This document shows positions 45,901-55,134 of a stretch of DNA of 64,000 nt, one piece after another. The stretch lies in NCBI RefSeq assembly GCF_018986435.1, contig NZ_JAHMIN010000008.1, forward strand, positions 261-64,260, written 5' to 3'. The DNA comes from Hahella sp. HN01 (GTDB lineage Bacteria > Pseudomonadota > Gammaproteobacteria > Pseudomonadales > Oleiphilaceae). Each line of letters opens with the position of its first letter. Within the stretch, counting starts at the first letter, position 1. The position numbers were made by a program, and so were the translations under genes. The notes under the pieces were generated by a model that was given only the letters and a program-made list of their open reading frames with translations, did no database searches and was not told where the DNA came from.

Positions 45901-46576
45901 AGAATTCAAGGAGTACTGGGATTTCTTCAAGGAAATCATCGCCCTGCCTAATCTCGGCGAAGGCGCAACGCTGTTTGACGCGGAGTTGTCGAAGAAAGCC
46001 TCGCAAGTGCGCGACCGCATGATGGCGATGTTGCTGTCCGACGACGAGCAAAAAGCGATGCGGGAGCTTGAACGCATCTCAGATTATCGCAACTACCGCA
46101 ATTACGAGATTTATAAGGAGCCGCAAGGCAAACAACCGATTCCGTTGTCGCAATACGGCACAGGCAGCGGCGGCCAGTTGGAGACCCCGGCCTACATCAT
46201 CCGCTCGGCGGCGATCACCTCCGCATTCCGCTTCAACGAAGGCGACAGTCATCTGCGTATGGTGCTGGTGGACGAAGCCTTCTCGAAAATGGACGAAACC
46301 CGCTCCCGCGAGGTCATCAACTATCTGACCCAGACTTTGGGCCTGCAGCTGGTATTCATTATGCCCACCAGCAAATCCGGCCCCTTCATGGACCTGATCA
46401 GCAACCAGTTTGTGTTCACCAAATGCCCCACCACCCGCCCGGTTGGCGAGCTGCAAACCCGCGTTCTGGTGGACAGGCAAAAGTGCAACCAGGAAAAAAT
46501 CGCCGAACTCTGGGCCAACCACCGCAAACAAATCCGCCACCAGTTCGCGCTGGATTTTATGGAGGAGTTTGGTTGA
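42947..46576 (+). CDS. mksB: MksB/JetC-type SMC-like ATPase
   Basis: This is a 1209-residue condensin motor. Walker A is GNGSGKTT (30-37). Two long coiled-coil arms (about 310-520 and 690-960) surround a hinge (about 540-680, with AIEGYVGGGRFSILV and YYITASYGNVLRV). The C-terminal head has the signature GTGSGGQLETPAYI (about 1069) and Walker B LRMVLVDEAF (about 1105) with the D-loop SKMDE. It is shorter than MukB (about 1486 residues), as is typical of MksB. Together with mksF and mksE it would organise the chromosome. JetD/MksG, the nuclease of the Wadjet plasmid-defence version, is not the next gene: a solute-binding protein gene follows. Confidence 0.93.
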   Translation: MFLKKCIYVNWGNIPNSEFDFGPINLLSGGNGSGKTTSADAIQTVMTAAHDYLFTYNPGQDETTQRGRGGKQVRTLSSYVLGCDDGSFARLEPTEGYIAACFHPTTGESAEPFTAIICCRAHIDQAGSQRVARQDDLFFLILPGAEISLTDLQGEEASGDKFVMPMDKIVARLRKKFEVEKYDTKKGYLKRLYGILRGKSHEVPEREAMNAARAFSRFMAYKPVKSINDFVANEILEKKDLGEAIRSVSDLLKTIHGMESDASRLKNAIRILSDATGYGESYIQRWIDLNVWQYVAARHQYLTDQEAYLTAKKQQKSLQDEKVSNQQERDTLEARHDQIEGRLLELTAKRMGHQPLQQKDELEKLIAANGRALHEQAPGLLEQNHRLDAIFQATNNIINLMKNQNILDDVPRLGHKDVWAGALEFSQLKQHGQVDFAALLGRDWVDISPLESHLDQALLIQQKANQWQRQWHDGEISADGVSLRDQVSRALHRRESLNQKLEQQRHQKQAEIESLETRQVTYPYHVKTALEAIRRECPEADPRVLCDYVEIKDPKWQNAIEGYVGGGRFSILVEPEYEARATRILRSLKGGGQARVIQGEKARRDCERMNLDKDSIIHVMEFSHATARYYITASYGNVLRVRSEEELRMTRRGVTANGLGSGSYSMFRCDVADSELVFGQEARERALDAKREELQQIRIEHQRAGEQWQELSNLLRAADQIKPLSYADRLKAMLDIHRELREAEDRLAHLDLADFEQLEQELEQLKQQDKELKQRIEVLLKREGSLQTELAQKADLCKALSERKDASETKQDEKEESLRSIASLWPNFDSEARLQEADQCAESIRSDQLHLELQDTQSNIESLARQFENKLIEHNQSSNPLDQIAYLPDYDQMHNRAFFSRICEVSREIDKIRNRLKNNILVEKQEKLTQLKLAFNNTFVTHLCHAIYQAINDGKKILEDMNRELEHHRFGADRESFRFDWTWVPEFKEYWDFFKEIIALPNLGEGATLFDAELSKKASQVRDRMMAMLLSDDEQKAMRELERISDYRNYRNYEIYKEPQGKQPIPLSQYGTGSGGQLETPAYIIRSAAITSAFRFNEGDSHLRMVLVDEAFSKMDETRSREVINYLTQTLGLQLVFIMPTSKSGPFMDLISNQFVFTKCPTTRPVGELQTRVLVDRQKCNQEKIAELWANHRKQIRHQFALDFMEEFG

Positions 46577-46609
46577 AGACGTTTTAACTTACGTTTTCAA
46601 CATGCAAGC

Positions 46610-46627
46610 CGAGGGCTCCGGCCCTCG
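46610..46627 (+). terminator. Weak hairpin after mksB
   Basis: CGAGGGC pairs with GCCCTCG around a 4-nt loop, 33 nt after the stop of mksB. There is no T-run, so it is only a possible terminator or a processing structure. Confidence 0.35.
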
Positions 46628-46743
46628 TGCTTCAGCTATCTATTCCTACGTCACGACGCTACCAATAACTATAGCCGTGAATTTCACGGAAATTGCTCCA
46701 TACTTAGAGACAACACTGGGTTCAATGAGTTTTGGAGACGCAC

Positions 46744-47769
46744 ATGGACAGTCGATCTTGGCTCTTTGGGATTCACTTCATCACCGCACTGTCGCTATCC
46801 CTGGCCGCATTTTCGACGCAGGCCGCCGGACGCATTTTCGGCATCGCCGGCAAGAGCGTGGAGGACATCAATTTCATCAACGCCTGGAAGGGATGTGAAG
46901 AAGAGGCCCGCCTCAATGACGACACCTGTATTCACATTGGAGAAGTCGGCCCCGCACATTTTCGCACTCAAGACCGTGTGTTGCTGGAGGCGATGGATCG
47001 ACGCATTGACGGCATTGCCGTTTCCGTCACCAATTCTGAATACCTCGCTGCAAGTTCTTTACGAGCTGCTTCAGAACGCGGCATTCCCATCATTACCTTT
47101 GATTCCGATCTGGAAAAACCTCACGACAACTTGCGTAGCGCTTACGTGGGACCCGACAACCTGGGCTTTGGACGCAATCTCGCCACTCAGGCCATGCGTC
47201 TGCGACCGCAAGGCGGCGCTGTTTGCCTGATGAGCGGCGGCCCTTACAACCCAAACCTTAACGCGCGCTTGCTGGGCGTGCGGCAGGTGCTTAGCGGAGA
47301 TGACGCCTTTCCCGCTGACCGCAAACTCACTGGCGAAAACGGATGGCATGAGCCTGTTCGCTGTCCTTGGTACAACTGGGATAAATACGATCGCGCCCTG
47401 CTGCAAATGCGGGAGGCGATCTATAACAAGGAGATCAATGTATTCCTCTCCGTCGGCTCATGGCCTCAGATCGACCTCAATCTTTACCGGGAAGCCATGA
47501 TGCCGGCGAAGGCTGAGTATCTTGATTCGCTCAACAAGATAGTTGTCATAGGCATAGGCACGCCACTGCCTGAACAGCTGGATCAGTTGAGTGAGAAGCT
47601 CGTCCATGCCTTTGTTTCCATTGATTTCGAGGAGATGGGACGGATCAGTTACCGCTATCTGAAAAAGCTCTCAGAGGGAGAGCGTGTTCCCGAAATCACT
47701 TATACGGAAAACCGTATCTACCGTTGGGACGATCCCGCCATTATGGAAAGGCGCGTCACCAAGGAGTGA
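46744..47769 (+). CDS. Periplasmic sugar-type solute-binding protein
   Basis: The ATG at 46744 follows GGAG by 6 nt and is preferred over the in-frame TTG at 46732, giving 341 residues with a signal peptide (about 1-27, ending TQA). It belongs to the Peripla_BP type-4 class: RIDGIAVSVTNSEYLAASSL, GIPIITFDSDLE and SAYVGPDNLGFGRNLATQAM match the ribose-binding fold. No transporter or kinase gene is adjacent, so its partner is unknown. Confidence 0.85.
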   Translation: MDSRSWLFGIHFITALSLSLAAFSTQAAGRIFGIAGKSVEDINFINAWKGCEEEARLNDDTCIHIGEVGPAHFRTQDRVLLEAMDRRIDGIAVSVTNSEYLAASSLRAASERGIPIITFDSDLEKPHDNLRSAYVGPDNLGFGRNLATQAMRLRPQGGAVCLMSGGPYNPNLNARLLGVRQVLSGDDAFPADRKLTGENGWHEPVRCPWYNWDKYDRALLQMREAIYNKEINVFLSVGSWPQIDLNLYREAMMPAKAEYLDSLNKIVVIGIGTPLPEQLDQLSEKLVHAFVSIDFEEMGRISYRYLKKLSEGERVPEITYTENRIYRWDDPAIMERRVTKE

Positions 47770-47811
47770 GCTGTATAGATTTCAACGCACTTATTCGCCG
47801 CATGCCTTGCA

Positions 47812-47836
47812 AGGGCGGATTGATCACGTCCGCCCT
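47812..47836 (+). terminator. Hairpin downstream of the binding-protein gene
   Basis: A perfect 8-bp stem AGGGCGGA/TCCGCCCT with a 9-nt loop lies 42 nt after the stop. A clear T-run is absent, so termination is only a possibility. Confidence 0.4.
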
Positions 47837-48053
47837 CCGCTTACCGCCTCCTTTCCAGCTGCATAAGCAGTCCGTTACGTTCCGACTTATACAGCGCTTT
47901 CTCTCTGATTCTATTTGATATTTTTCCGATAAAACGACCTAACGCCCCTAGGGTTTGCCCCAGGCTACTTCCACTGTTTGCGTCCGTTACACTAACCGGC
48001 CCCTTCTTTTCCAAATGACGCATATAGAGTTCCAGCAGACGTAGGTGACAGAT

Positions 48054-48614
48054 ATGGACGGAGTAGTACTTGATATCAATCATAACAACCGTGAAGGCGT
48101 GTTGAGATGTCATCAAGGCAACCGTTACGCCTTCAGCCTGGCGGAGTGGAAAAGTCAGGAAGCGCCGCGACGGGGAGACAAAGTGGACTTCCTTCCTCTG
48201 GGCACGCTAGCGACGGAAATCTATTTTCTGGAACGGGCCGCCACACCAGAGCCAACGCCTGCGCCAAACGCTTCAGCTCAGGCAGCAACGCCTTCCCCCA
48301 CCGCGCACGCTTCCCCGACGTCGCAACCGCAGTCGAGTGAACGCGTCAACGCTAACCCGGCATCAGGCAAGGCCACGTTTTCCCATACTTCTGGCCTGGC
48401 GGTGACCAGCTTTATATTCAGCCTCATTGGCCTGTTCTTCTTTGGCTCCCTGATAGCGATTATCTGTGGACATATCGCGCTCCATAAAATTCGGGAAAGC
48501 GCTGGCGTACTGACCGGCGCGGGGCTGGCTATCACTGGCTTGGTGTTGGGTTATCTTGGCCTGTTAGGCACTGTCCTATGGATTGGTTATCAGGCGTACC
48601 ATCAACAGCTCTGA
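48054..48614 (+). CDS. DUF4190-type membrane protein with an N-terminal RNA/nucleic-acid-binding-like domain
   Basis: The ATG at 48054 (after AGGTG) is chosen over GTG at 48045, giving 186 residues. Residues 1-57 form a small beta domain (GVVLDINHNNREGVLRCHQG) reminiscent of cold-shock folds. A Pro/Ala/Thr linker (58-110) follows. The C-terminus has two membrane helices with GLAVTSFIFSLIGLFFFGSL and GHIALHKIRES, the DUF4190 pattern. The function is unknown. It is not obviously in an operon with its neighbours. Confidence 0.75.
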   Translation: MDGVVLDINHNNREGVLRCHQGNRYAFSLAEWKSQEAPRRGDKVDFLPLGTLATEIYFLERAATPEPTPAPNASAQAATPSPTAHASPTSQPQSSERVNANPASGKATFSHTSGLAVTSFIFSLIGLFFFGSLIAIICGHIALHKIRESAGVLTGAGLAITGLVLGYLGLLGTVLWIGYQAYHQQL

Positions 48615-48732
48615 TACTCATCTGCTTTCTGTAGCAATCTTTCATTCTGGCGCTCATCACTTACGACCCCGCGCGTGCTCCTGCTTCCGATTAAACCAAT
48701 CAATCGGAAGCATAGTTATGATTACCTTTTTA

Positions 48733-48751
48733 AATAATGAGAATCATTCTA
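48733..48751. promoter_or_regulatory. Fur box upstream of the DUF2061 gene and acnA
   Basis: AATAATGAGAATCATTCTA matches the 19-bp Fur consensus at 15 positions, by eye. It lies 49 nt before the DUF2061 start and about 315 nt before acnA. Iron-dependent control of this pair is suggested. Confidence 0.7.
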
Positions 48752-48799
48752 ATCTAGCCATAACAAACAAACGGCTACCGTGGTACGGGGGAGTCAAAC

Positions 48800-49030
48800 A
48801 TGGTTAAAACGTTTACCTTCGCCATCATCCATTTCAGCGTCGCCTTCACTGTAGGGTACCTGTTAACCGGCGACCTCATCGTCGGAGGCGCTATCGCATT
48901 AGTGGAGCCACTGTGCAACACTGTAGCCTATTTCTTTCATGAAAAGGCCTGGGAACGGTTCGGCCGGTTATCCAAGCCCGCCTCCTCTCCCGATGCAGCA
49001 GTACATGGAGCCGGCGCCGCAAGCGGTTAA
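48800..49030 (+). CDS. DUF2061 membrane protein
   Basis: This is a 76-residue protein with two membrane helices and the DUF2061 pattern [44 protein letters not shown]. The function is unknown. The tail is Ala/Ser-rich and probably flexible. A GGGAG site precedes the ATG. A Fur box sits just upstream, and acnA follows 35 nt downstream. Confidence 0.88.
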   Translation: MVKTFTFAIIHFSVAFTVGYLLTGDLIVGGAIALVEPLCNTVAYFFHEKAWERFGRLSKPASSPDAAVHGAGAASG

Positions 49031-49065
49031 CCTTCCTTCCCGACCAGGCGGATCAAGGAGGCGCC

Positions 49066-51738
49066 ATGAACAGTTTTAACACACTCTCCGATTTATCCGT
49101 CGGAGACCGCAGCTACCGCATCCATCTACTAAGTTCGATGCCGGCGGAATACAAAGTCGAACGGCTGCCTTACTCCATCAAGATTCTGCTGGAGAATCTG
49201 TTGCGGCGAGAAGACGGCTATAGCATCACCAAAGATGACATCGCCGCTCTCGCGCAATGGGACGCCAGCGCCCAACCCAGCGCGCAGGTTGCGTTCACGC
49301 CGGCGCGGGTTGTTTTACAGGATTTCACTGGCGTTCCAGTGGTGGTGGATCTGGCCGCCATGCGCGACGCGATGATGAGTCTCGGCGGCGACCCCAGGTT
49401 GATCAATCCCCTCGAACCCGTTGATCTGGTCATCGACCACTCTGTGATGGTCGACTATTTCGGCGACCAGGACGCCCTGGCGCGCAACACTCAGATAGAA
49501 TTCGAACGCAATGAGGAACGTTACAAGTTTCTGCGTTGGGGACAAAAAGCGTTTTCCAATTTCAGGGTAGTCCCTCCCGGCACCGGCATCGTGCACCAAG
49601 TGAACCTGGAATATCTGGGACAGGTGGTGATGCAAAAAGAAATCGATGGTGAATGGTTCGCCTACCCTGACACCCTGGTCGGCACTGACTCTCACACCAC
49701 CATGATTAATGGTCTCGGCGTATTGGGCTGGGGCGTTGGCGGCATTGAAGCGGAAGCCGCCATGCTGGGGCAGCCGGTCAGCATGCTGGCGCCGGAAGTC
49801 GTGGGCTTTAAATTCACCGGCAAGCTCGCCGAAGGCGCGACCGCCACAGATCTTGTTCTCACTGTCACGCAAATGCTGCGCAAGAAAGGCGTGGTAGGAA
49901 AGTTCGTCGAGTTTTACGGCGATGGTCTCGACCACCTGCCCTTAGCGGACCGCGCCACCATCGCCAATATGGCTCCGGAATACGGCGCCACCTGCGGCAT
50001 CTTCCCTGTGGATAAAGAAACGCTAGCCTATCTCAAGCTTTCCGGCAGAGAGGACAGCCTGATCAATCTGGTGGAAACCTACGCCAAAGCCCAGGGCCTA
50101 TGGCGGGAAACAGGCGATAGTCCAGCGCAATACAGTGATACGTTGACACTGGATCTGGGCTCAGTCACACCCAGTCTGGCCGGTCCCAAACGTCCACAGG
50201 ACCGCGTCGCGCTCTCCGACGCCAAAGCCTCTTTTGAAAACACTCTTCAGGATTATCTGGACCTGAGTTCCGCTTCCGACAACAAGTCGACAGAAGAGCG
50301 CAACGGCGATTCTCATCAACTCCAGCATGGAGACGTCGTGATCGCCGCCATCACCTCTTGCACCAATACGTCGAACCCGGCTGTCATGCTGGCGGCCGGG
50401 CTCGTGGCGAGAAATGCGCGGCAGCGCGGGTTGACCGTCAAACCCTGGGTGAAAACATCTCTCGCTCCCGGTTCTCAGGTCGTACCGGCTTATCTCAAAG
50501 CGGCGGATCTCATGGATGATCTGGAAGCCCTCGGCTTCAATCTGGTTGGATTTGGTTGCACCACCTGTATCGGTAATTCCGGGCCACTACCGGAAGCGAT
50601 TCAAAGCGCCATCCGCAAAGACAAGCTCATGGTGACGTCCGTGCTATCCGGTAACCGCAACTTCGAAGGCCGCATACATCCAGAAGTGCGCGCCAATTAT
50701 CTGGCTTCGCCGCCGTTAGTCGTGGCCTATGCCCTGGCCGGCTCCATGCGTATGGATATTTACAAAGATCCTCTTGGCCAGGACAAGAATGGCGAGAATG
50801 TCTACCTGAAGGATATTTGGCCTTCGCAAAAAGAGGTCGCCGACCTTATCGCCGCTACTGTTTCTTCAGAGCGTTATCGCAGCCAATATGCGGATGTTTT
50901 TACTGGGACTGACGCCTGGCGCGCACTGCCAGTTCCAGAGGGTAAAACCTACGATTGGCCCGACTCCAGCTACATCAAGAAACCACCGTTCTTTGACGGA
51001 ATGACCCTATCGCCGCCAGCTCTGACGAAAATCGAACAAGCGCGGACCTTGGTGAAAGTTGGCGACTCCATTACCACCGACCATATTTCCCCTGCCGGCT
51101 CCATCGGCCCGGATAGCCCCGCAGGAAAATATTTACTCGAATGCGGCGTCGAGCAACGGGATTTCAACAGTCTCGGCAGCCGTCGCGGCAATCATGAAGT
51201 GATGATGCGCGGCACCTTCGCCAATGTCAGATTACGCAACCAACTGGCGCCGGGAACCGAAGGCGGCTGGACCACACACTGGCCCAGCGGAGAAGTCGTC
51301 AGTATCTTCGACGCCGCCTCACGCTACCGGGAGAATGGGACTCCGCTGATTGTCATCGCTGGAAAAGAATATGGCTCCGGCTCAAGTCGCGATTGGGCCG
51401 CCAAAGGGGTCAGTTTGCTTGGCGTGCGAGCGGTGCTGGCGGAAAGCTATGAACGGATTCACCGTTCCAATTTGGTTGGCTTCGGCGTTTTACCTCTCCA
51501 GTTCAAGCCCGGCGAATCAGCGCAGACATTGAACCTCGATGGAGAGGAAACTTACTCTTTCGGTTCTCTGGAAGATTCACCCAAATCAATTACTGTCACT
51601 GCCGTAGATAAAGAAGGTTCGAAGAAGACTTTCGACATGGACGTACGCATTGATACGCCAACCGAGTGGGATTACTACCGCCATGGGGGAATTCTGCAAT
51701 ATGTGGTGCGAGATCTGGCCAGGAAGTCGACGTCCTGA
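49066..51738 (+). CDS. acnA: Aconitate hydratase A
   Basis: This is an 890-residue monomeric aconitase that interconverts citrate and isocitrate in the TCA cycle. The iron-sulphur-cluster cysteines are in TSCTNTSNP and [13 protein letters not shown]. The C-terminal swivel domain carries [12 protein letters not shown] and the substrate-binding [13 protein letters not shown]. The length matches AcnA of other gammaproteobacteria. It lies 35 nt after the DUF2061 gene and probably shares a transcript whose promoter carries the Fur box. Confidence 0.97.
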   Translation: MNSFNTLSDLSVGDRSYRIHLLSSMPAEYKVERLPYSIKILLENLLRREDGYSITKDDIAALAQWDASAQPSAQVAFTPARVVLQDFTGVPVVVDLAAMRDAMMSLGGDPRLINPLEPVDLVIDHSVMVDYFGDQDALARNTQIEFERNEERYKFLRWGQKAFSNFRVVPPGTGIVHQVNLEYLGQVVMQKEIDGEWFAYPDTLVGTDSHTTMINGLGVLGWGVGGIEAEAAMLGQPVSMLAPEVVGFKFTGKLAEGATATDLVLTVTQMLRKKGVVGKFVEFYGDGLDHLPLADRATIANMAPEYGATCGIFPVDKETLAYLKLSGREDSLINLVETYAKAQGLWRETGDSPAQYSDTLTLDLGSVTPSLAGPKRPQDRVALSDAKASFENTLQDYLDLSSASDNKSTEERNGDSHQLQHGDVVIAAITSCTNTSNPAVMLAAGLVARNARQRGLTVKPWVKTSLAPGSQVVPAYLKAADLMDDLEALGFNLVGFGCTTCIGNSGPLPEAIQSAIRKDKLMVTSVLSGNRNFEGRIHPEVRANYLASPPLVVAYALAGSMRMDIYKDPLGQDKNGENVYLKDIWPSQKEVADLIAATVSSERYRSQYADVFTGTDAWRALPVPEGKTYDWPDSSYIKKPPFFDGMTLSPPALTKIEQARTLVKVGDSITTDHISPAGSIGPDSPAGKYLLECGVEQRDFNSLGSRRGNHEVMMRGTFANVRLRNQLAPGTEGGWTTHWPSGEVVSIFDAASRYRENGTPLIVIAGKEYGSGSSRDWAAKGVSLLGVRAVLAESYERIHRSNLVGFGVLPLQFKPGESAQTLNLDGEETYSFGSLEDSPKSITVTAVDKEGSKKTFDMDVRIDTPTEWDYYRHGGILQYVVRDLARKSTS

Positions 51739-52032
51739 AGCTCAAGCCACGTTCAAATCGCGTTAAGAGATTATCCAGGCCGCACGGCGACGCCGCGGCG
51801 GCCTGCTTGAACGTTCGCCTCTCCATGTCCGTGTTTTCGAACACTTAATAGCCAGTTTAAAAAATATTGATAACTTGATGTTTTTATATCATATTCATAC
51901 AAGTGTTATTTACCGCGTCTTTATGACCATAGCACTATTCCCTAACGCTGAGAGAGGCGGCATCACAGTTAAGCTCGCCTGTTAAGTCTGGGAAGTTTTA
52001 CTCAAAACCAACACTCAGCATGACCAAGTACG
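51739..52032. other. Intergenic region after acnA
   Basis: About 290 bp. An inverted repeat CAGGCCGC/GCGGCCTG near 51777-51806 could form a hairpin after acnA, but it has no T-run. The rest is AT-rich with no gene. Confidence 0.4.
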
Positions 52033-52038
52033 GTGAAC

Positions 52039-52305
52039 ATGACCACCAAGAAAACATCTCCGGAGTTTGAGCGACAGCTGTTTCGCATGGTGCGGGAAGC
52101 CAGGTGTATCGGGCGCTCTAATGGAGTTTTCAAAGTCGGCCCTGAATTCTCCACAAAACGAATTGAAAATGTGTTAAGCCGGCTGGGATACAGCTTCGCC
52201 TCACACCGCTCAGAGAAAGAAGACGGCGTTTACTGGGAGCTTTGCCTGATGGTTCCAGAGATTCTGGAAGAAAGAATTATCCCGACGCATTTGCGTTCAA
52301 TGTAA
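52039..52305 (+). CDS. Small hypothetical protein (88 aa)
   Basis: This is a charged, soluble protein containing FERQLFRMVREARCIGRSNG and YWELCLMVPEIL. No family is recognised. The ATG at 52039 or the in-frame GTG at 52033 could start it. The ribosome site is weak. The base composition and codon use fit the surrounding genes, so it is probably real. Confidence 0.55.
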   Translation: MTTKKTSPEFERQLFRMVREARCIGRSNGVFKVGPEFSTKRIENVLSRLGYSFASHRSEKEDGVYWELCLMVPEILEERIIPTHLRSM

Positions 52306-52443
52306 CGAGACGTCGGAAAAGGAGCGAGTACTTCATGGGCGCTAACGCAGTAGCGCACTCTCGCGAAAATGGAAAGGGAGTTTTTGAGCTAACTCCTGGT
52401 TCAGGCCGACGTCTCCGCCGGCCTATTCCATCGGTTAGATCGA

Positions 52444-53070
52444 TTACGCTTGAGAAGATCTCCTGCGCATCGACAAACCGAGCATGCCCAAACCTAGCAG
52501 TGCGAATACTCCCGGCTCGGGAACTTCGCTGGTCTCAGCCGCGTCTTTGTCCTTACCGGCGACTCCTGTGAAAAAGAGTTCGTCCAGACTGTAAGTTTCA
52601 AACAGCGCAGCGAATGAGCCTTCCAGGAACTTGATCGAAGAGAAGCCTTGGTCCAGGGCGAAGCCCCAGAAAGTGCCGCTCAACGTCGGAGCCATTTCTT
52701 CGACAACCTTGCTGCCGTCCAGCAGCTCAATTTCCATCTTGATGCCAGTCCCCTCTCCTCCGGGGCCCGCCAAGTCCCAAATGCCGCCAAAAGAGGTGGC
52801 GCCGCCTTCAAAAGTGAAAACGGTGGGCGCATAGGTGTCGCTAACACGGTCATAGAACTTCCCGCCGCTGACCGTGGAGTGGCTCCATCCTGAAGAAATA
52901 CTTAGTCCTGAGGTTAACGCGTCCCGGTCAAAACTTTCGACCTCATAGGCTCCTGTTGTTAACGCCCAAGCAGCTTGATCCGTGTAAATGTCTACAATGG
53001 CGGCTTGAGCAGACCCTACAAAGGCCACTGCACTACTTGCTAGAAACAATGCATTAATAACCTTGTGCAT
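52444..53070 (-). CDS. PEP-CTERM sorting-domain protein
   Basis: This is a 208-residue exported protein. Signal peptide (1-23, ending AQA) precedes a beta-rich body beginning IVDIYTDQAAWALTTGAYEVESFDRD, a pattern seen in PEP-CTERM lectin-like proteins. The C-terminal sorting signal has VPEPG, a hydrophobic helix (FALLGLGMLGLSM) and RRR. The tail is recognised by exosortase in EPS-producing bacteria. It may contribute to biofilm matrix. No exosortase gene is in this window. Confidence 0.92.
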   Translation of the reverse strand: MHKVINALFLASSAVAFVGSAQAAIVDIYTDQAAWALTTGAYEVESFDRDALTSGLSISSGWSHSTVSGGKFYDRVSDTYAPTVFTFEGGATSFGGIWDLAGPGGEGTGIKMEIELLDGSKVVEEMAPTLSGTFWGFALDQGFSSIKFLEGSFAALFETYSLDELFFTGVAGKDKDAAETSEVPEPGVFALLGLGMLGLSMRRRSSQA

Positions 53071-53663
53071 GGTTACTCCTTATAATTTTGATTTTGGAGT
53101 TACCCGAAAGGCACAAAGTATTCCCTGGTTTAAAAATATAATAAAAAACATATCGTTATATTTTTAACCAATATAAAAGTATATTTTCTCAGTAAAGTTA
53201 GTGGACACGGCCTTTAGATATAGGCCTGACAAAATTTGATCAGCCGTTCACTTCGCATTTAAATAAACACAAAAAAGATATAGACCTTAAGAAATAGTCC
53301 CGATATTTTCATGAAGAACATGCATAGACTTTTGAGACTATTCTTTAGGAACTATATTTAGGCTTTTATTCAATCATTCCTTTAAGAACAGATAAAAAAC
53401 CCACAAAGATAACAATGCATCACATAATTTGGCCGAGATTATCGCCGATTAAACATACAGTTATTCTCTGATGAGATTTCGCGGGAATAACGACCCAATA
53501 ATCGTCAGTATTTTTTACACTTGCAGTTTGCGCACTAAAAACAAGTTCCTCTCGCCTTTTAACCTGCGATTCTGATCACAAAATCAGCAGTTAAATGGGG
53601 AAGCTGCCGCGATTTTTCCCTCATTGGAAGCCTTGGCGACGATGGCGCGCAGCGAAAAACAGA
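53071..53663. other. AT-rich intergenic region upstream of the PEP-CTERM gene
   Basis: About 590 bp, strongly AT-rich and with no frame of convincing length. It presumably holds the promoter of the PEP-CTERM gene. Nothing repeated or structured stands out. Confidence 0.5.
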
Positions 53664-55004
53664 TCAAACCATGTCCAATGCAACAGGGAATCTGCGCAGA
53701 TTTTCATCCAACGACTTTATCCGCTCCGGGCTATCGCCTCGGAAGTAACAGTAGAGTCTAGGCGTTTTATCCGCATTATCGCCTTCTAATTGATAAGGAT
53801 TGCGAGAGGTCCCCTGGGGTGCGGAGAGGTAATCGCTGATGGCGTACAAATAGTGCTGGTTCAACAGATGTCCCCAGGCGTCGATATCCGTACGCAGGTA
53901 GAGGGGTCCGTCAATATCAATGATGGATGAACCGGATTCCCGCAATGGCGAGATGACGCCAAGGCGGGCGACCAGATCATACTGATTGGCGAAGTTTTCG
54001 ATATAAGGCAGCGCAGTAACGCCGCCGCCCATCTCAATGGGCAGGTTTACTTTGGCGATATAGGTCATGGTATTGGCGCAATTGGCGAAGGTGTATACCT
54101 CAAGCTTCTTGAGCAATTTAATGGCGTAGGCGTTAAAGCCGCTCTTATCCATGAGGCCAAACTGATCCGGCGTAAGGTGCGCCAGCGCCAAACGGTCAAT
54201 AAACTCCAGGTTCGCCCAGTCATTGCATTCCGGGTTATCTTTCAGTTTCTGCAACGCTTTCAAAGCCCGACTGATTGCGCGTAACACATTGGCTGCGATG
54301 ATGGTTCCCTGTGAATGGCAGAGTAGCACCACCCGCTCCAGCGCCGGATTTTTCATCGCCTCCAGCAACGCTATCGTCGCCTTAACGTCTGGTTCAGTCA
54401 TGGTTTGCGGAATCTCCAGATCCGGATCGATCTTGAAGCTTTTTCCGACTGCGCACTGAAACAAATCCAAGAGAAACGAGCTGGTCTGGTTGTGGATAAC
54501 CGTCACCGGGCGCTGAAACATCTGGCTGATCAGCTGCGAGTTAAGCTCTGCAATAGGTTTGTTGGTTAGAATACCGTTGAGGAAAAACCAGCGTTCGTGA
54601 CTGAATGAGGTGACGGAGTCAAAGGGGTCCGCCTGCTGGAAGTAGCCGCTTGGCCGCCAGAACAGCCGGTTGACGAAGGGCGGAAGAAAGGTCCGCGCCC
54701 ATTTGTTGGGCAGATGGGAATAGGCGGGGATATTGGCGTCCGCCAGAAATCCGAGCGTACGCTTTAAACGCCAGAGGTCGAGTATGGTGTATTCCGACAA
54801 CTCACGGTGTGGCGGCGGCCAGCTTGAAATTGGTCCAAAGATGGACTGCAGATAGAACGGCGGGAACATGTTCAACGCGCCGCGCACCACCTTGGCCAGA
54901 TTGCTCCAGGCGTTTTCTTCAGGAAAGGGGAGAAAGTTGGGTTCGGTATAGCCGGAATCCGGTTCGGCTTTACTGATTACGGGGCTGATTGTTGTCGCGG
55001 CCAT
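53664..55004 (-). CDS. Alpha/beta-hydrolase-fold protein
   Basis: The ATG at 55004 has GGGAG six nt upstream and is preferred over GTG at 55007, giving 446 residues. The nucleophile elbow is LLCHSQGT (Ser at 231), preceded by strand ERVVLL. There is no signal peptide. The large N-terminal segment (1-165) has hydrophobic patches (LFWRPSGYF, RWFFLNGIL) and may contact membranes. A lipase or esterase role is likely; the substrate is unknown. A His such as those in DAWGHLLNQHYLY could complete the triad. Confidence 0.75.
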   Translation of the reverse strand: MAATTISPVISKAEPDSGYTEPNFLPFPEENAWSNLAKVVRGALNMFPPFYLQSIFGPISSWPPPHRELSEYTILDLWRLKRTLGFLADANIPAYSHLPNKWARTFLPPFVNRLFWRPSGYFQQADPFDSVTSFSHERWFFLNGILTNKPIAELNSQLISQMFQRPVTVIHNQTSSFLLDLFQCAVGKSFKIDPDLEIPQTMTEPDVKATIALLEAMKNPALERVVLLCHSQGTIIAANVLRAISRALKALQKLKDNPECNDWANLEFIDRLALAHLTPDQFGLMDKSGFNAYAIKLLKKLEVYTFANCANTMTYIAKVNLPIEMGGGVTALPYIENFANQYDLVARLGVISPLRESGSSIIDIDGPLYLRTDIDAWGHLLNQHYLYAISDYLSAPQGTSRNPYQLEGDNADKTPRLYCYFRGDSPERIKSLDENLRRFPVALDMV

Positions 55005-55134
55005 CACACACTCCCTGCGTCTGGTTGAGCTTTCTTAAGCGTAGTCCCGCTTCGCGGCGGCGCCAAACCGGCGTCCGCCGCACAGCTTGTCGACTCAGGC
55101 TGGGTCTTCCCTGCTCTGGGTCGAATCTTATCTT

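Noticed and set aside
36829-46576. Type VI secretion cluster suggested by the kinase, phosphatase and FHA trio
   Set aside because: No Tss structural genes (TssB, TssC, Hcp, ClpV) are present; the trio lies next to a condensin instead.
40736-46576. Complete Wadjet anti-plasmid system
   Set aside because: The JetD/MksG gene is not present next to the three condensin genes.
47841-48116. Minus-strand frame of 91 codons, possibly a 60-residue protein from ATG 48023
   Set aside because: Weak ribosome site and no recognisable family; it crowds the start of the 48054 gene.
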